DNA of 64,000 bases, taken from positions 33,611 through 97,610 of the forward strand of contig SIJG01000176.1 in the NCBI GenBank assembly GCA_023374025.1. Reading direction: 5' to 3'. This DNA is from Heterodera schachtii (lineage: Eukaryota > Nematoda > Chromadorea > Rhabditida > Heteroderidae). The notes under the pieces are model-generated. The model was given only the letters and a program-made list of their open reading frames with translations. It ran no database searches and had not been told where the DNA came from. Positions 24,701 through 37,292 of this stretch are shown here, in pieces (the stretch's first letter is position 1; each line of letters starts with the position of its first letter). The position numbers and the translations under genes were made by a program.

Positions 24701-26432
24701 GGTTAACCAATTAACGAAAATAATAAAACTTGCCTAATCCAAGGTCTTGGACACTGTCCCAAATGATTTGAAAGCATCGGTGGGCCAATTTCAAATTGTC
24801 CACCTCATTTTCTTTATCTTCACGCTTAATCAGTGCATCAACGGGTTTATTTAATTCGTGCAAAGCAGTGCGAAAAATTCCGTCAATAATTCTGCTTTCG
24901 TATTCCAATTTTTCTTTTGGCGTGTCGTCCGTTTTTCCTTTAAAACGGCAATGGTCACAACTCAGTCCCGCCAACTCTGTCCTAGCCATGTTTAGGCATC
25001 ATTAGGGCTTCCTTATTTTAGGCACAAAAAACGCGAATAGGCACACATTTTTTTTGTATTAACCCTTTTTAGGTACCAAATCACGTAAAAACTTAATCAA
25101 ATATTAAATTTTGGTATCAATTTTTTGAAATTTTTTTTTCAATTCACAAAACGCCGAAATAGGCTCTAAAATAGGCATTATAAAAGTCGTCGTAGACACC
25201 CCCAAACCAAGCGGAAAACGTGTTTTTCGTGCTTATCTTTGCGTATCAAGTGCCCAAATTTTATGCATTTGTCTGCCTAAAAAGGAAGCCCTAGCCATCA
25301 TAATATTATTTTTTTTTGATTGTTGATCAAAGCAACAAACTTGGTGAATCATTAAATAGATTTTGTTTTAAGCTTTTTTAGCATGTTTTTTCGCCAGAAA
25401 GAATTTTTTCGAGCAGTTCTTGGGCACTTTTATAGTTTAGGTGGTGGCCCGATCCAAAATCAGAGGGGAAGGCGGTCCTTATTAATTTGTAATTTTGATT
25501 TATATTATTTTATTTTTTTTACAATATCATAAAAATCTTACATAAAAAGAACGCAATTCCGATTTTAGAAAGGATGCTTCAAATTTTCAAAGGATAAAAG
25601 TCAAAAAAAAAAAAAATTAAAATATAAAAAATTAATAAAGTTGTAAAAAATAAATCCTATTAAAAAAAATTCAGACTTTTTTGGCCTTTTCATTTAGCAA
25701 TTTACTGTTTTTGCAAATGTCTAATCACTGATTTCTAAATTTGTAGAACTTTCAAATGATATCACCAAGTTTTGATACTTTTGTCAACAATTTTGAACGG
25801 TACAGAGTTTGCCCACCACTTTAAATTGTAAAAAAAAAAATAATAATTAAGTCCATTAATCCGGCAATTACTTGAGTAGCTTTCTTGCAAACTTTCTTCC
25901 ATAGAAACTTCTAGCCATTCATCCAGATTTTCAAACGTCATCTAAAATTGGCATTTCGTCAATTTGCATTTTTTAAAATTCCTTTTACCATGAATGTTAA
26001 ATTTTTGCCATCGCCCCATTTGAACAGGTCACGGTACACCGCTTTAATTACTTCCATTGCTGAGCTTAATTGGAGCAGGCCTTGTGCCACACGAAAGCGT
26101 GGCGTCATGCGCCGCGAACCGAACACGTAGCCATGGGATGCCAATGCCATCATTTGCCAAATTTCACAGAACTCAACCAAATCTTTCTTTGGCATTTTTT
26201 CATAGCCCAGTTCTTTTGGCGTTTTCATTTGTCCGCTCTCACAATGCCAATCCTCCACCATATGGCGCCAAAAGTGCGTTTTGCTCAATGCCAACGCCTT
26301 TTCCATGTCAGCTGTCTCCGGTTCCGTGCCGTCTTCGACGATCACTTCAAATGGCCAAACAATGCCAAAATTGCTCAGCAGAGCAAGCAAAGCGTAAATG
26401 ATGATCAGAAATTTGGGTCGGAATTGGCACAT
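21768..26432 (-). CDS. Secreted protein A of an unrecognised three-member family
   Basis: Exons on the minus strand: 25989-26432 (ATG at 26432), 25872-25941, 24734-24981, 21768-22057. Exon 1 begins with a signal peptide (FLIIIYALLALLS core). It then carries the family block KALALSKTHFWRHM followed by a Trp-x-Cys, and QLSSAMEVIKAVYRDLF. Exon 3 has a Cys pair and ends with a W..VQDLGLG segment. Exon 4 carries HPNRMKQLL and PCDEAKLKV before an acidic tail. Exon 3 ends in AG|GCAAGT, a textbook GC-AG donor. Exon 2 leaves phase 1 but the only acceptor in front of exon 3 needs phase 2, so there is either a one-base error or a lesion next to the MITE at 25003. I do not recognise the fold. Secretion plus tandem paralogy suggest an effector-like or extracellular role (inference). 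Homologues B and C lie at 31.9-36.7 and 42.3-45.1 kb. Confidence 0.65.
22295..23487. mobile_element. hAT-type MITE with CCCCCGC arrays
   Basis: TAGGGTTCGAGCCCCG and CGGGGCTCGAACCCTA form the ends. CTTAAAAG is duplicated exactly (22287-22294 and 23488-23495). Subterminal DNA is arrays of CCCCCGCCCC/GGGGGCGGGG. Inside are two good copies and one degenerate copy of the GC-rich hairpin module (22671-22696, 22809-22836, about 23160-23180). The element lies in the last intron of gene A. Confidence 0.9.
23626..24479. mobile_element. hAT-type MITE with foldback core
   Basis: TAGGGATACGATTTTTAGGT and ACCTAAAAATCGTATCCCTA are a 20-bp perfect TIR pair. Flanking octamers GACATAAG and GACTTAAG differ at one base. 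The core (about 23741-23960) is a foldback with TATCATTCGAAAGC and its complement. It is in the last intron of gene A. A relative (44067-44521) sits in the same intron of gene C. Confidence 0.85.
25003..25293. mobile_element. hAT-type MITE in gene A intron
   Basis: TAGGGCTTCCTTATTTTAGGC and GCCTAAAAAGGAAGCCCTA are the ends. Flanks GGCATCAT and GCCATCAT match at 7 of 8 bases. The insertion is about 20 bp from the acceptor of exon 3 of gene A. The interior (about 25185-25260) matches the interior of 33794-34628 in gene B. Confidence 0.85.
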
Positions 26433-26559
26433 ATTGCCGTGCTGTTGCGTTTCATAAATCGCTAAAAGCGGCTTAAATAATGAAAATTTAGGGCTATACC
26501 AAAATTTTGCAATTTTTCGCATCACTTTTTATTTTAACATATTTTGAGATTTTTTTAAA

Positions 26560-29500
26560 AGACATAATTTTTTTAAGAAAAGGTTAATTTTTTTTTTGAA
26601 AATGTACCCCCTTAAATTTAATTTTTTAAAAAAGAAAATTTTTAAAATGCTTTAACATTATCTAGGCCTAAACAGTTATTTTACGGCATTTTTTCTTATT
26701 CACCTTTTTCTAAGGTTTTTTTTTGATTAAAAAACTCATAAAAATTTTTTAAATATTTTGTAGATAATTCTTAAATCATCATATTTTGCGATTTTTCTTA
26801 CATATAATTCCCAGTCCTAATTAATCATAAATAGAATTCATTATTATATGCCGGTTTTTATACAAAAATTAAAATTTTTCTATTGGGAATTATTTTTTTA
26901 AAATTTCACTGGCATTTATTTGTCAATGTTCACAATCACCTCTTTTTTTTTGCCAAAAAGCGCCATCATTGATTTATGGGAAAATGCTAATATCTAGTCG
27001 CTTAGAAAATTTATGCCACATAGAAAAAAATTCTAATTCAGAAAATAAGCAGGGCTGGGAGATTTAATTGTGCTAAAAAATTTAATTTAATTAATTAATT
27101 TATTTTTTCAACTCGATTTAGAGCGATCAGAATGACTTTAAGTTTACGCAAAAATACTTTGTAGTAGGGACTACCTTTATGCAAAATTTCAGAAATTTTT
27201 GCTACTTGAAAATTTTTAACAAACCCGCAAGTTTTTAAAAGTTGTCCACCAAATAAATCGGATTAAATTTGAATGGTTAAAAAAAGTAAAAAACTCTCAT
27301 GCGATTTGGAGTGCGACAAAGACGCAATTCGTAATCCCCGCTTTCGGGTCGGGACTCACTTTTTTTGCCCAAAAAAGTGCCATCATTAATTTTAATAATT
27401 TGCGTGGCAAAAATGCCAAATTTAAAAAAGTTCAAAATATTTTGCCAAGATTAGCCCAAAATTCGATGCCCTTTGCTGGGAAGGGCATCCATAAGACAGA
27501 GGTGAGTATCATAAGCCAACCATTTGCTATATTTTTCAGACTATTTCTGACAACATTCGCTTGCCAAAATCCCTCCCCATTTTAATGTTTTTGTCTATAA
27601 AATTTGTTTATATTCTTCATTTTCTTAGATTCAACTGTGATCAGTGAACACAAGCCAAAATGATGATCAGAGAGTGAGTGAAACGAAGTGAAGAGATGGA
27701 AAGAGCTTTTTAGTTGATCATTATTAGTCTATTTGTGCAATATCATCACTTTTCTTTTGGGTAGCTTTTCTTTCTAGCATAAATTTTTCCATTTCCTTGA
27801 CCAAATGCTTTCACGGCTATTGGGTCAATGAAAGGACATGCGAATGATACCGCATGATTTTGAAATTTCTAGCTTAATTTTTTTTAAAGTAACCTATACA
27901 TTTTTTTAAATTTTAATGAAAAAAGTTATAAAAAAAGAGAATAATAGTGTTTAACCTAAGGTTTAATTTTTAGGTCACATCTATAACAGGCGGATTTATA
28001 AAAACTTTGAGTTTAATTTTTGGGTCACATCAAGTTCGATAAACAGGCGTATTTTTATACAAACTTTTGGGTTTAATTTGTGGGCAGGATTTTTATACAA
28101 AGCTTTTGAACGGCTAATTATGTAAGTGCAAAATTCGGAGTCGAAAAATTAAAAACTTGATATCATTCGTTTGCCCTAAATGTTTTCTATTATTCTGCAG
28201 AATTCAAAAAAATTCTTAAGTTTCTAAAAATGACCTGAGAAACACAAAAAAAAAAAAACAAGTTTTTTGAACATTTTTGGTTATAAATTTCTTGAAAGTC
28301 AACGAGCTTTTTTTTTGGTAATTTTCAGGATAATAGAAAACATTTGGTTCTATCGAATGATATTAAGCTTTTAAAATTTGGTTGCTTTTGCTCAAAGTTA
28401 TAACAAAAAAATTTTTCATTTGATGGTTTTTTTACTAACGTCATAACATCATATAAACAAGCGCTATTGAAATACACATTTTTACCTGCTTTTTTTATAC
28501 GCCAAAAAGCCTTGAAATCATTTTGAATGGAGACTGCAAAATTAAATAAAATTTATTTTTGGGCTTTTGAATGCCTCAATATGCTTATAAACTAATCATT
28601 TTTGGGGGACACGCAACAAGGAATTCGCTGACAATATGCTAAAATGCTTGGAAAAACGCTTTTTTAATTCCTTTTTTTGATATATTATTAATAATTTTAA
28701 AAATGTTTTAAAGAAATAAAACTAAGGACATATTCCATTGCATTTGCCAATTTCAAAATCAGGACAAATCAAAAAAAGTCAGGACATATTTTTCATTTTC
28801 ATTTGCAAAATCAAAATCAAAAAAAAACAGGACATATTTTTCATTTTAATTGCCAATCTCAAAATTAGGACAGACAAAAATTCAGGACAAATTGTCAGTG
28901 CCTAGTAAAACTCGTGATTTTAATAATACGGCCGTATATCTTTTGGGCCAATAAAATGGCAGCAGAATTCATTCATTTGGCCATTCCAATTTTAGTCAAA
29001 TCGTCACTTTTCCATTACATTAAATTTTTTTAAAATATTTATTATACATATTTCTTTCCCTCAGATTTCTAAATAAAAAATATTTTAATTGAATTTTTTT
29101 TCTTAATTTTTTTACTTAAAATTTTTAGTGATGTAAATTCCAATGTTCTAACTTGCCTTTTATGTATTGTTTTAGAAATTTGTCTGGCCTGTGGGAAAAA
29201 GTGTCGGGGTAAAAAGAGGTAAAAATCGGAGGAGAAATTTTCAAAAAATTCTAAAATAAGTAAGAAATTTTAAAAATTAATTATTTTATTCGAAATCCAA
29301 AAAAGCTTTTGGAAGAATGTGTATTTAAGCGTCAATTTAATTAAATTTTAACATATTTAAAACTAAAAAAAAAAATTTCTTCACACGACAAGCTTATTAA
29401 TAAAAAAATCATAGGTATTTTTGAATCGCTCCGAATTTGCACTTTTTTGTTAATCGACAACCAAGAAAATTAAATTTCGCCAAATTTTTAAATTTCCCCT

Positions 29501-29990
29501 ACGGCGTCTGTTGGCACCGCTGTACCATGAATTTTCTTTCATTTTTTTATAAAATTTATTGTTTATTTTCTTGCACGATTCAAAAATGATGGAAGGTTTA
29601 AAAACAAATAAATAAAAATTCGGCATTCAATTAATTTCATTAATTAGTGGAAATTATTTTTAGAAACTCAAACGCAAGCCGACGGCTCTAATGGTCGCTA
29701 TGTAACGAAGACACAAATGTATCACAATTTTTTAAAACTAAAAATAACCAAGCATTTAATAAAGATAAAATTTTGGCTTTTCAATAGCGTCTAGAACCAA
29801 GGACTCCCACATTTGTCCTTATTTCTAAGAATTGTCCTTATCCCCCAGCCTACCATTCTCAATTTGTCTTTATTTCTACAAAGATGTTTTCAAAACGGAA
29901 GCATTTATGTCAAAATCTTTAAAATTTTCACCAAAATTTCTCGCTACGGTGCCCTCCTATTGACACAGCCCTCAGGCTTAAAATATAAAT
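26560..29990. other. Intergenic AT-rich, no gene recognised
   Basis: No coding region is supported. Features seen: foldback-type words (ATATCATTCG at 28160 and its complement near 28355), repeated CAGGACA words at 28720-28900, and degenerate GTCCTTATTTC units at 29815-29885 that resemble the reverse complement of the 58-bp satellite. A degenerate GC hairpin lies at about 29499-29526. Confidence 0.55.
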
Positions 29991-30106
29991 TAGGGAAAAT
30001 GTAATATTTAAAAGTAATTAATTATTCGGTGACTGCCGCAAAATTCAATTCAGATTAAATAATACTTAAAATAACAATTTATTATTTTGTATATCGTTTT
30101 AACAGA

Positions 30107-30193
30107 TGCCCAAAATGCAAGGAACCATTGTGGTGTTTTCCACCGTCTACGGAATTTATTTGTACCACTAAAAACTGCAAAAAGAACGGAAGT
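30107..30193 (+). pseudogene. Zinc-ribbon-like exon, copy 1
   Basis: After a TTTTAACAG acceptor the plus strand encodes CPKCKEPLW, then FICTTKNCKK with two more Cys, a CxxC plus CxxxxxC arrangement like a small zinc ribbon, followed by a GTAATAA-type donor. The same exon with about 200 bp of upstream sequence recurs at 52330-52415. No other exon of the gene is found nearby. The family is not recognised; I call it a dispersed gene or transposon fragment. Confidence 0.45.
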
Positions 30194-30209
30194 AATAAAT
30201 CAATTAAAT

Positions 30210-31890
30210 ATAATTAATATAATAAATTTTATTTTCACTTTTTAGCACTTTTTTCGTAAATTCCAAAAAGGGAAACAAAATAAATTTTTATTTTTTATAA
30301 TCATCTTATTTTTTTGTTTTAGCGAAGCTTTGGTTTTGAATTATATCGTAAAATTATCTTTTTAGAAAAAATTTTTTTTTAAATTTGCGCAACATTTAGA
30401 ATAATTTTAGCCTTTATTCTGCAAAATTTTCAATTTCTTACCCTTAACGGAATTTACGAAATGCGCCAATTCATAAAAATTTTAGTTGCGGAGGAATACG
30501 AACAGAAGAATTTGAACAAAGGAAAAAAAATATTAACAAATATTTTTTCATTCATCAATCAAAAGCATTTAGAAGGTTCAAACAAAAAGAATTGACGGAT
30601 GAGAAAGAGAGCGAAAGATTGTAAGATTTGTTGAAAATTGTTGTTGACAAACACAAGAAAACAGAAGTTAGTTATCCCCAACCCAAAAAAGTGTAAATTT
30701 AACTTTTTCCGGAAAATCTGTCACAATCAGAAAGAATTATTTTTAAAAATTTAAATTAAATGAATTCAATCCAAAATTTGCTGTTTGATTTTTACGAAAT
30801 TTTTTCTGACCAATTTTATTTCTGAATTTCCTTTTTCCAAACTTTCTTTTGTATTCTTAATGCTTTACTGTTGGTTGTTTTTGACTCTTTCATCTTTTAT
30901 TGGGTAAAAATTTTGTTGAAAAAAGTGGATTCTCAATTTAAAAGAGTTTGTCATATATTTTTTTTTACCGAAATTGAAATTCCTCCTCATTTGCTTATCG
31001 CTTAATTAGTGCTGAGGCAATTCGTAAAAGAATGAGGCTAATTAAAATTTTTTTTCTTTTCATAATTACAACAACTCTAAAAAATTTTGGGTAACGAATT
31101 TATTTTTGAAAATTGTGCTAAAAATCTATCCTCAGATACCAAAATTGGGTATTTCTTAGAAGATTTGTTAACAAATTGAATTTTTTCAAAAAGTCCCATT
31201 TAACCAATGAAACAGAAAAAAATTTAAAATCCTAAATTGTTCACATATTTACTCGTAAAAGTATGTATAATAATTTTTAAAAAATTGGAAAAAGCAGCCC
31301 TAAAATAAGAATTTTTTTTTTTTCAAAAAGGGACATTAAACATCTTTTTATTACCCTAGTGAATTTTTAAATTTGGTTTTAAATTGATTTAAAGAATTTA
31401 TTCTTATTAGTTCTGAACAGATCAAACAGCTTTCGCTTGTTTTCAAGTGTTGGCAGTTGCAGCTATTCTAATCGTTCAAAAATATTCGGCATTTTTTCTT
31501 TTTACCTTTTTGGCATAAATTTAAGGTTGAGATTTTCAAGAAATCAGAGTACCACATTATTTTGTCATATTTATGCTAATGCTAATTTTGGTTTTTTTTT
31601 TATATTTTTCAGGTCCTTAGTAATATTATGAAAAATAAATAATTTATTTTTTTTTGCAATCTTACCGTCTAAGAAATTTCGGTAAACAAAGATCATTTGC
31701 TCTATGAAATGTTCATTATCAAATTTTTGATGATAATTTTTTAAATAACGGCGATTTTTTTTAGCATTTGGCGATAATTTCAACAAAAAAAGCTTCAAAA
31801 AATTCAGAAACAATTAAAAAAACAAATAAATCGCTTAATCAAAAAATAAGAATCTTTTCCCAATTGACATTTTCTTCTCGCCTTACAAAT
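30210..31890. other. Intergenic, nothing recognised
   Basis: AT-rich sequence with no gene or structured repeat that I can support. Confidence 0.5.
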
Positions 31891-31896
31891 TTCTTT

Positions 31897-34800
31897 TCAC
31901 TTTCCGCCCTTTTTCATCACTTTGTTCACACTTTTCTCTGCTGATTTCCTTTGTCCATTTTCGTTAGATTTACCACTTTTTCCATTCTGATCAGTTTTGC
32001 CTTTTTTCGTCACTTCCGGTGACTGATCACTTTTAACACCATTCTGATCACTGCCATTTTTGATTACTTCCGGTGACTGATCACTTTTAACACCATTCTG
32101 ATCACGGCCATTTTTGATCACTTCGCGTGACTGATCGCTCTTAACACCTTTCTTGATCATTTTTGATGACTGATCACTGCCATTTTTGATCACTTTGGGT
32201 GACTGATTTTTAGAATTTTTGTTTGAATTTGATTGCTCATCAGAAGTGCTCAATTTTTTCACTGTCTGATTGTTCTTGGCTGTCGTCGTCATCTTCGTAT
32301 TTGTCTGATCATTCATATTTTTGGTAGTTTTTGACGGCAGCAGTTTTATGCGATTATTGTTGACCAATTCGGTGTGCATATTGTCACCATTTTTGATCAC
32401 TTTGGCCTGACCCTCGATCATTTTTCTCTGATCAGTCTGCCCAATTTTGATCACTTTCAATTTTGCTTCCTCACACGGCTCTTTGATCGTCAATGCTTTC
32501 ATCCCGGGATGCTTCTTCCATGATCGGGACTTCAATTCTGTGCTTGTAAAACATCAAAAAAGCGCCCAAGTCCCTTTCAATCTTTGAATATTGCTCGAAG
32601 CCATCCCGAATTTGTGATTGCGACAAATTATTTAAATTGTTTATCAGATTTCCGATTTTTATTCCAAGTTCTTTATCCATTTTCGCTTCATCCATCAATT
32701 GTTTAGTATTATTATATGAAGTGCAAATTGCTTCTCATATCTAAATTTATACATGTTTGTCCTTATTTATAAGGGCTATCCATATTATTTCGGTTCGTGC
32801 TTTGGTGTTTTGGTTTTTACAACAAAAAATAGTAATATAATTCTGTTAAAAAATATTTTTTTAATTTTTATTTGAAATTTTGACAAAATTTTTTGAAATT
32901 TTAGCGGGCTAATAGAGAAAGACCTGTTCTGGCTATTGAACGATATCAAGAATGCAAATACGGGTTTTCACTTGCTGGAAATTTCTATGTTCATATTTTA
33001 AGCTCAGTACTGATCGTTTAAACCAATACTTAAAAGAAAAACGGAAAGTCATTTTTCAATTAAACAAAAAATTCTGAATGTTTTTGGTTATCATCTCATT
33101 GTGAAAAAGTTTCAATAAAATTTCGGTCACAATTTTTTTTTTTTTGAATTTTAAAATTTTTCAATAATCGTTCCAATGGTGCACCACGAAATCTCGCCAC
33201 CGAAATCCGCCGCTGGAATCTCGCCGCTCGAAATTTCGCCGAGACAAAATCTCAGCGCAGAAATTTAAAAAAATTTCAAGCTTAAATTATAAAAATTTTT
33301 TCGGAAAATTTTCGAAAAAACTTAAGAATTTATCATAAAAGTTCAAAAAAAAATCGTTGAAATTTTTAAATTTCTTTTTCCTTTAAATACATATTTTTTA
33401 TAGAAAAACTTTCCATGATTTTTTCTTGAAAAATTTCGGTTTGAAAATTAAAAAAAAAATTTCTGTGGCGAGATTTTGTCTCGGCAAGATTTCGGCGGCG
33501 AGATTTTGTCTCGTCCCCTCTTTCAAATTTAATTTTAAAAACGAAAAAAAAAACACTTACCAAATCCCAGCTGTTGACCATTGTCCCATATTTTCTTAAT
33601 GCTTTGGTTGGCCGCATTGAAATTTGCCATTTTACTCTCAACAACCAACAATTTGTTGAGCTGCTTTTTTAAATTGTTCGCCTCATTAACACATATATCA
33701 AGCAAAAATCGTCTTTCTTTCCTTTCTCCCGCTTCAATGTATTGACCGGCCAATTCCACTTAAAATTAATTAATTAATTAATTAATTAATAGGTAGAGAC
33801 CCACTAAAAAAGAGCACCAAAAATCGTAAAAAAGGCACTATAAAAGGCACCAAAAAATTGAAAAAAAGACATGAAAATCGCGAAAAAGGCATGAAAAAAG
33901 GCATTTAAAAATGTTTATTAAGGATTTTTAGGGAATAAAAAACGTAAAACTTAATCAAAAAACTTAATTTTGGTCATTTAAATGATTATTAAAATATTTT
34001 ATAGTGTTTTTCGAATAAACAAAATTTTTAAATATAAAATTTTATCAAGAAAAAAAATATAATTTTTAGGATCAATTTTTAAGAAAAGTTTTCAAGTCAT
34101 TTTTTGGGGGTGCTTTTTCCCGATTTTATTGCATTTTTAATGGAATTTTTCGGAAAAAAATGCCAAAAAAGGCACCAAAATGCTAAAAAAAAGGCATTTA
34201 AGTCACGAAAATCCCGAAAAAGGCAAAAAAAAAAAAGCATAATAAAAGTCAACGTAGAAGCCTCAAACCAAGTGGAAAAATGTGTTCCTTTATGCTAATA
34301 TGTACATATATCGTAACTAGTGCCCAGAAAAGTTTTACCGACATTTGCGCCGCCCAACAAAACCCATTTGCACCGTTCTTCAAATTTTAAAATAATCCAA
34401 AATATTTTATTTTAATCTAAAATCTACATATATTAATGTGGCTTTTTATTTTTTGTTTTCCGTGAAAAATTGATAAAAATATTTTAAAATATTTTTTTGA
34501 CTGAGCGGCGCAAGTGTCGAGGCGCAATTAATTATCCTCGGCGCAAATTTCGCGGCGCAATTGTCGCGGGCGCAAAAGTCGCAACACGCAAAGAAAAAAA
34601 AGGCATTAGCCTCAAAAGTCGGTCTCTATTAATAGTCAATGTAGTAGTTCTTAGGTGCAAAAATCATAAAGGTAAAAAAAGAATTTCAATTTTGAACAAC
34701 TTACTCTTAGAGATTCTTTTGAAAATTTCATCCCATTCTTGCCGATTGTCAAAGTCGATCTGTAAAAACGGAATTTGCTTAAGCCATTTTTTTTCGTTTA

Positions 34801-36653
34801 CACTAACAAAATACACTAAATCAAAAAAAAAAATTCATTATGTTCACAAACAAAAAATGAAAATTTATGATAATTTATGCTGACGGATTATTTTTTCCAA
34901 TTTTTGTTAGACCAATTGTTCAAAATTCCCGACCAAGTTATACTACTTTGCTAAATATGTATACATATTAGCTAGGGCTGCTCGAGATTTTCGGTCTCGA
35001 GAGTCGAGAGATTTCTCGATTTTTTTGGATCTCGGTCCAGACTCTCGGGGTGTCTCGGTTCTCGAGTCACGGAAAATTTCGACTCTCGAGCAGCTCTTAT
35101 ATTAGCCAAGGCATTTTGTGCGGTGCTCGGCCGATCCAAAAAAAACTCAGAGATTGATAAAATAATTAAATTTAATATAGAATTGAATAAATCATGGTTT
35201 ATACTGATTGCTTAAGGCCTAACAAGCGGATTTTACATGGATTATGAATCTTAGAAAATAAAATTCCTTATACAAAATGAACTTGTTACTTTCCGCCCAT
35301 AGATGAAAAAGATATTTGTGCAAAAACTTTAGAAAAAAAATGGCGAATTTTTAAATTGTTATTTTCAAATTTATATTTAAATATTAATCGTATAATTAAA
35401 TTCATTGACACCGATTAATATAATTGAATTTTGTTATTTTTTCAATCACTGAGTTTTTTGGAACGCCCACACTGAGTTTTTTTTTTTTGGATCGAATCAG
35501 CACGATTTTATGCTTTTTATTCATGTACATTTTAAATTTAAAAATAATGAAATAGTTTTTTGTTTTGATAACTGAAAAAATTCTATTTATATTGATAAAT
35601 AAATGTTAAAATAATTCTTGTTAACTATTATGTTTAAAAAGCTTTAAATGAATTTATTGGCAAATTTATCGGAAATCCTAAAGAATGGGGGGTCCCTAAT
35701 TTAGATTTTTTTTTCGGTTCAAAACCAGTTTTCGGGGGATTTCGAGGGTGCTGAGTACGAATCTGAACTCGGATTTGCCCAATTCCGAAGCCCAGACCCG
35801 AACTCGAACAAAAAAGTTGAAATTTTTTCCAATGTAAGCCTTGAGATCAACCAAATTTTGGCGATCCAATTAATAATTGAAGCATTGTTTTGCATCAAAA
35901 TAAATAGAATTGTTAAATGAATTCGAAGCTATTCCCCTGGAAAATGAATTTTTGGAAAATTAGAAAAACAATTAAATTAGGGACCCCCCATTCTTTAAAA
36001 TTAACCAATTTATTAAAAATAAAAATTTTTCACCTCAATTTTCATGCCGTTCCCGTTGCCCCATCTGAATAAGTCGCGGTACACCGATTCAATCGCTTGC
36101 ATTGCTGAGCTCATCCGAAGTTGGCCTTCCTCCATCAGGAACACTGGTTTTATGCGTAAATGGAGTACTAAAAATTTTTAATTTTTAAATTTTTTTAAAA
36201 ATGAATTCCATTTTTAAAAAATTGGAAATTTAAAAAAAAAAATCCCACGAAATTCCCACATTTTTCATTAATTGGTTTTATTGCGGTGCTGAAACTTGAT
36301 CCACCGGTTCTATTTTGGCACTCCCAACTCAGAACATTCACATAGGCAGCCCATGCCATGTCCTTCCATTTGAGGCAAAAATGATCCATTTCTCCGATCG
36401 ATTGAAAGCCGAATTGATCACGGCTATTGATTCGGTCACTGAAGCATTCCCATCCCGGCATCATATGCCGCCAAAAGTGTGTTTTGCTCAGTGCCAATGC
36501 CTTTGCCATGTCCTCCGCCTCCGATTTTGTGCCATCCTCGACGACCACTTCAATGGCATCAACGACAGAGATGGCACCAAAAGTGATCAGCAGCAGAGTG
36601 ATCATTGAAGGAACAGTGATGGTGATCAGTGAAATTGGCAAATTTTTACGCAT
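31897..36653 (-). CDS. Secreted protein B, repeat-tailed paralogue of A
   Basis: Exons on the minus strand: 36260-36653 (ATG at 36653), 36034-36167, 34705-34759, 33561-33758, 31897-32740; phases agree between exons. The N-terminus is a signal peptide (MITLLLITFGAISVVDA core). Family blocks follow: KALALSKTHFWRHMM, FCLKW, RMSSAMQAIESVYRDLF, FDNRQEW, W..GQQLGFG, then HPGMKALTI and PCEEAKLKV. The C-terminal tail is long (about 170 residues), Lys/Asn/Gln/Ser-rich, with about three 18-residue repeats around KSDQSPEVIKNG. Gene A and C tails are short and unrelated. Alignment to A indicates two single-base frame breaks in the last exon, at about 32737 and about 32515; these are either decay or assembly error. 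Introns hold three MITEs. Function unknown. Confidence 0.6.
33794..34628. mobile_element. hAT-type MITE in gene B intron
   Basis: TAGAGACC at the left and GGTCTCTA at the right are flanked by TTAATAGG and TTAATAGT (7/8). The interior repeats AAAAAAGGCA(C/T) words. A stretch near 34240-34330 matches the core of the MITE at 25003-25293, which occupies the homologous intron of gene A. Confidence 0.75.
34973..35098. mobile_element. 126-bp hAT-type MITE with CTCGAGA repeats
   Basis: TAGGGCTGCTCGAGA and TCTCGAGCAGCTCTT are the ends, flanked by perfect ATATTAGC duplications (34965-34972 and 35099-35106). The interior is degenerate palindromic TCTCGAGA/CTCTCGG units. It lies in the second intron of gene B. 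Confidence 0.88.
35121..35504. mobile_element. MITE, TIR with CGATCCAAAAAAAACTCAG
   Basis: The left end CGGTGCTCGGCCGATCC and right end GGATCGAATCAGCACG are imperfect TIRs extending about 30 bp. Flanks ATTTTGTG and ATTTTATG match at 7 of 8 bases. Same family as 37293-37877. It begins only 14 bp after the preceding MITE's target duplication. Confidence 0.75.
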
Positions 36654-37210
36654 TCTGTGCAAATTTTAAATTTGAAAAAGTTAACTGTATTAATTTTTTC
36701 ATTGATCAATGAAGAAACACCACATTTGGTGATCAACGGGAATGTATGTTCTGTTCTATTCAATTAAAATTTTGACTATTTTTTTATTTAATTTTATCAT
36801 TTAATTATTAAATATTTTTTGTGTAAAATCAAAAAAATAAAATAATTTTAAAGAGATTTTATCTGACAATATAACTATTAATGAATATATTTTTTAACAG
36901 AAAAAAAAGATGATAGCTATTGTACAACAATACATTGAGAAATTCATACATTTTACATGTAATATTTCGCTTTTTTGAATGGCCAATACTAGGAATAATA
37001 ATAATTTTTGTAGATAATATCCACAATTATTTGCAACGTTAATTTATGACGCAAGCAGTTATTATGTGGATTTTTGCTTGATTTTGTCACCATTTTCATT
37101 ATGAAATGTAAAATATGTTGCTTTAAATTGATTGGAAATACATTGATTTATATAAATTTATTGTATGGAAATATTTATTTACGGTTTTCAGGGCTGCAGA
37201 ATTTTGTTGT
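36343..37210. repeat. Segmental duplication, source copy (gene B 5' end)
   Basis: The first exon and upstream region of gene B recur at 38513-39190 in the same orientation with high identity. A stretch of about 135 bp (37000-37125) is absent from the second cop­y. Confidence 0.85.
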
Positions 37211-37292
37211 ATTTCCGACATTTCTGTTCCTGAATTTGGTGAAAATAATTGGCATCATGTTTTTTGGGTCTGAAGTCAACAAAGATTTAAAG

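Noticed and set aside
26057..26465. Plus-strand open frames over gene A exon 1
   Set aside because: They are antisense to an exon with signal peptide, family motifs and matching paralogues.
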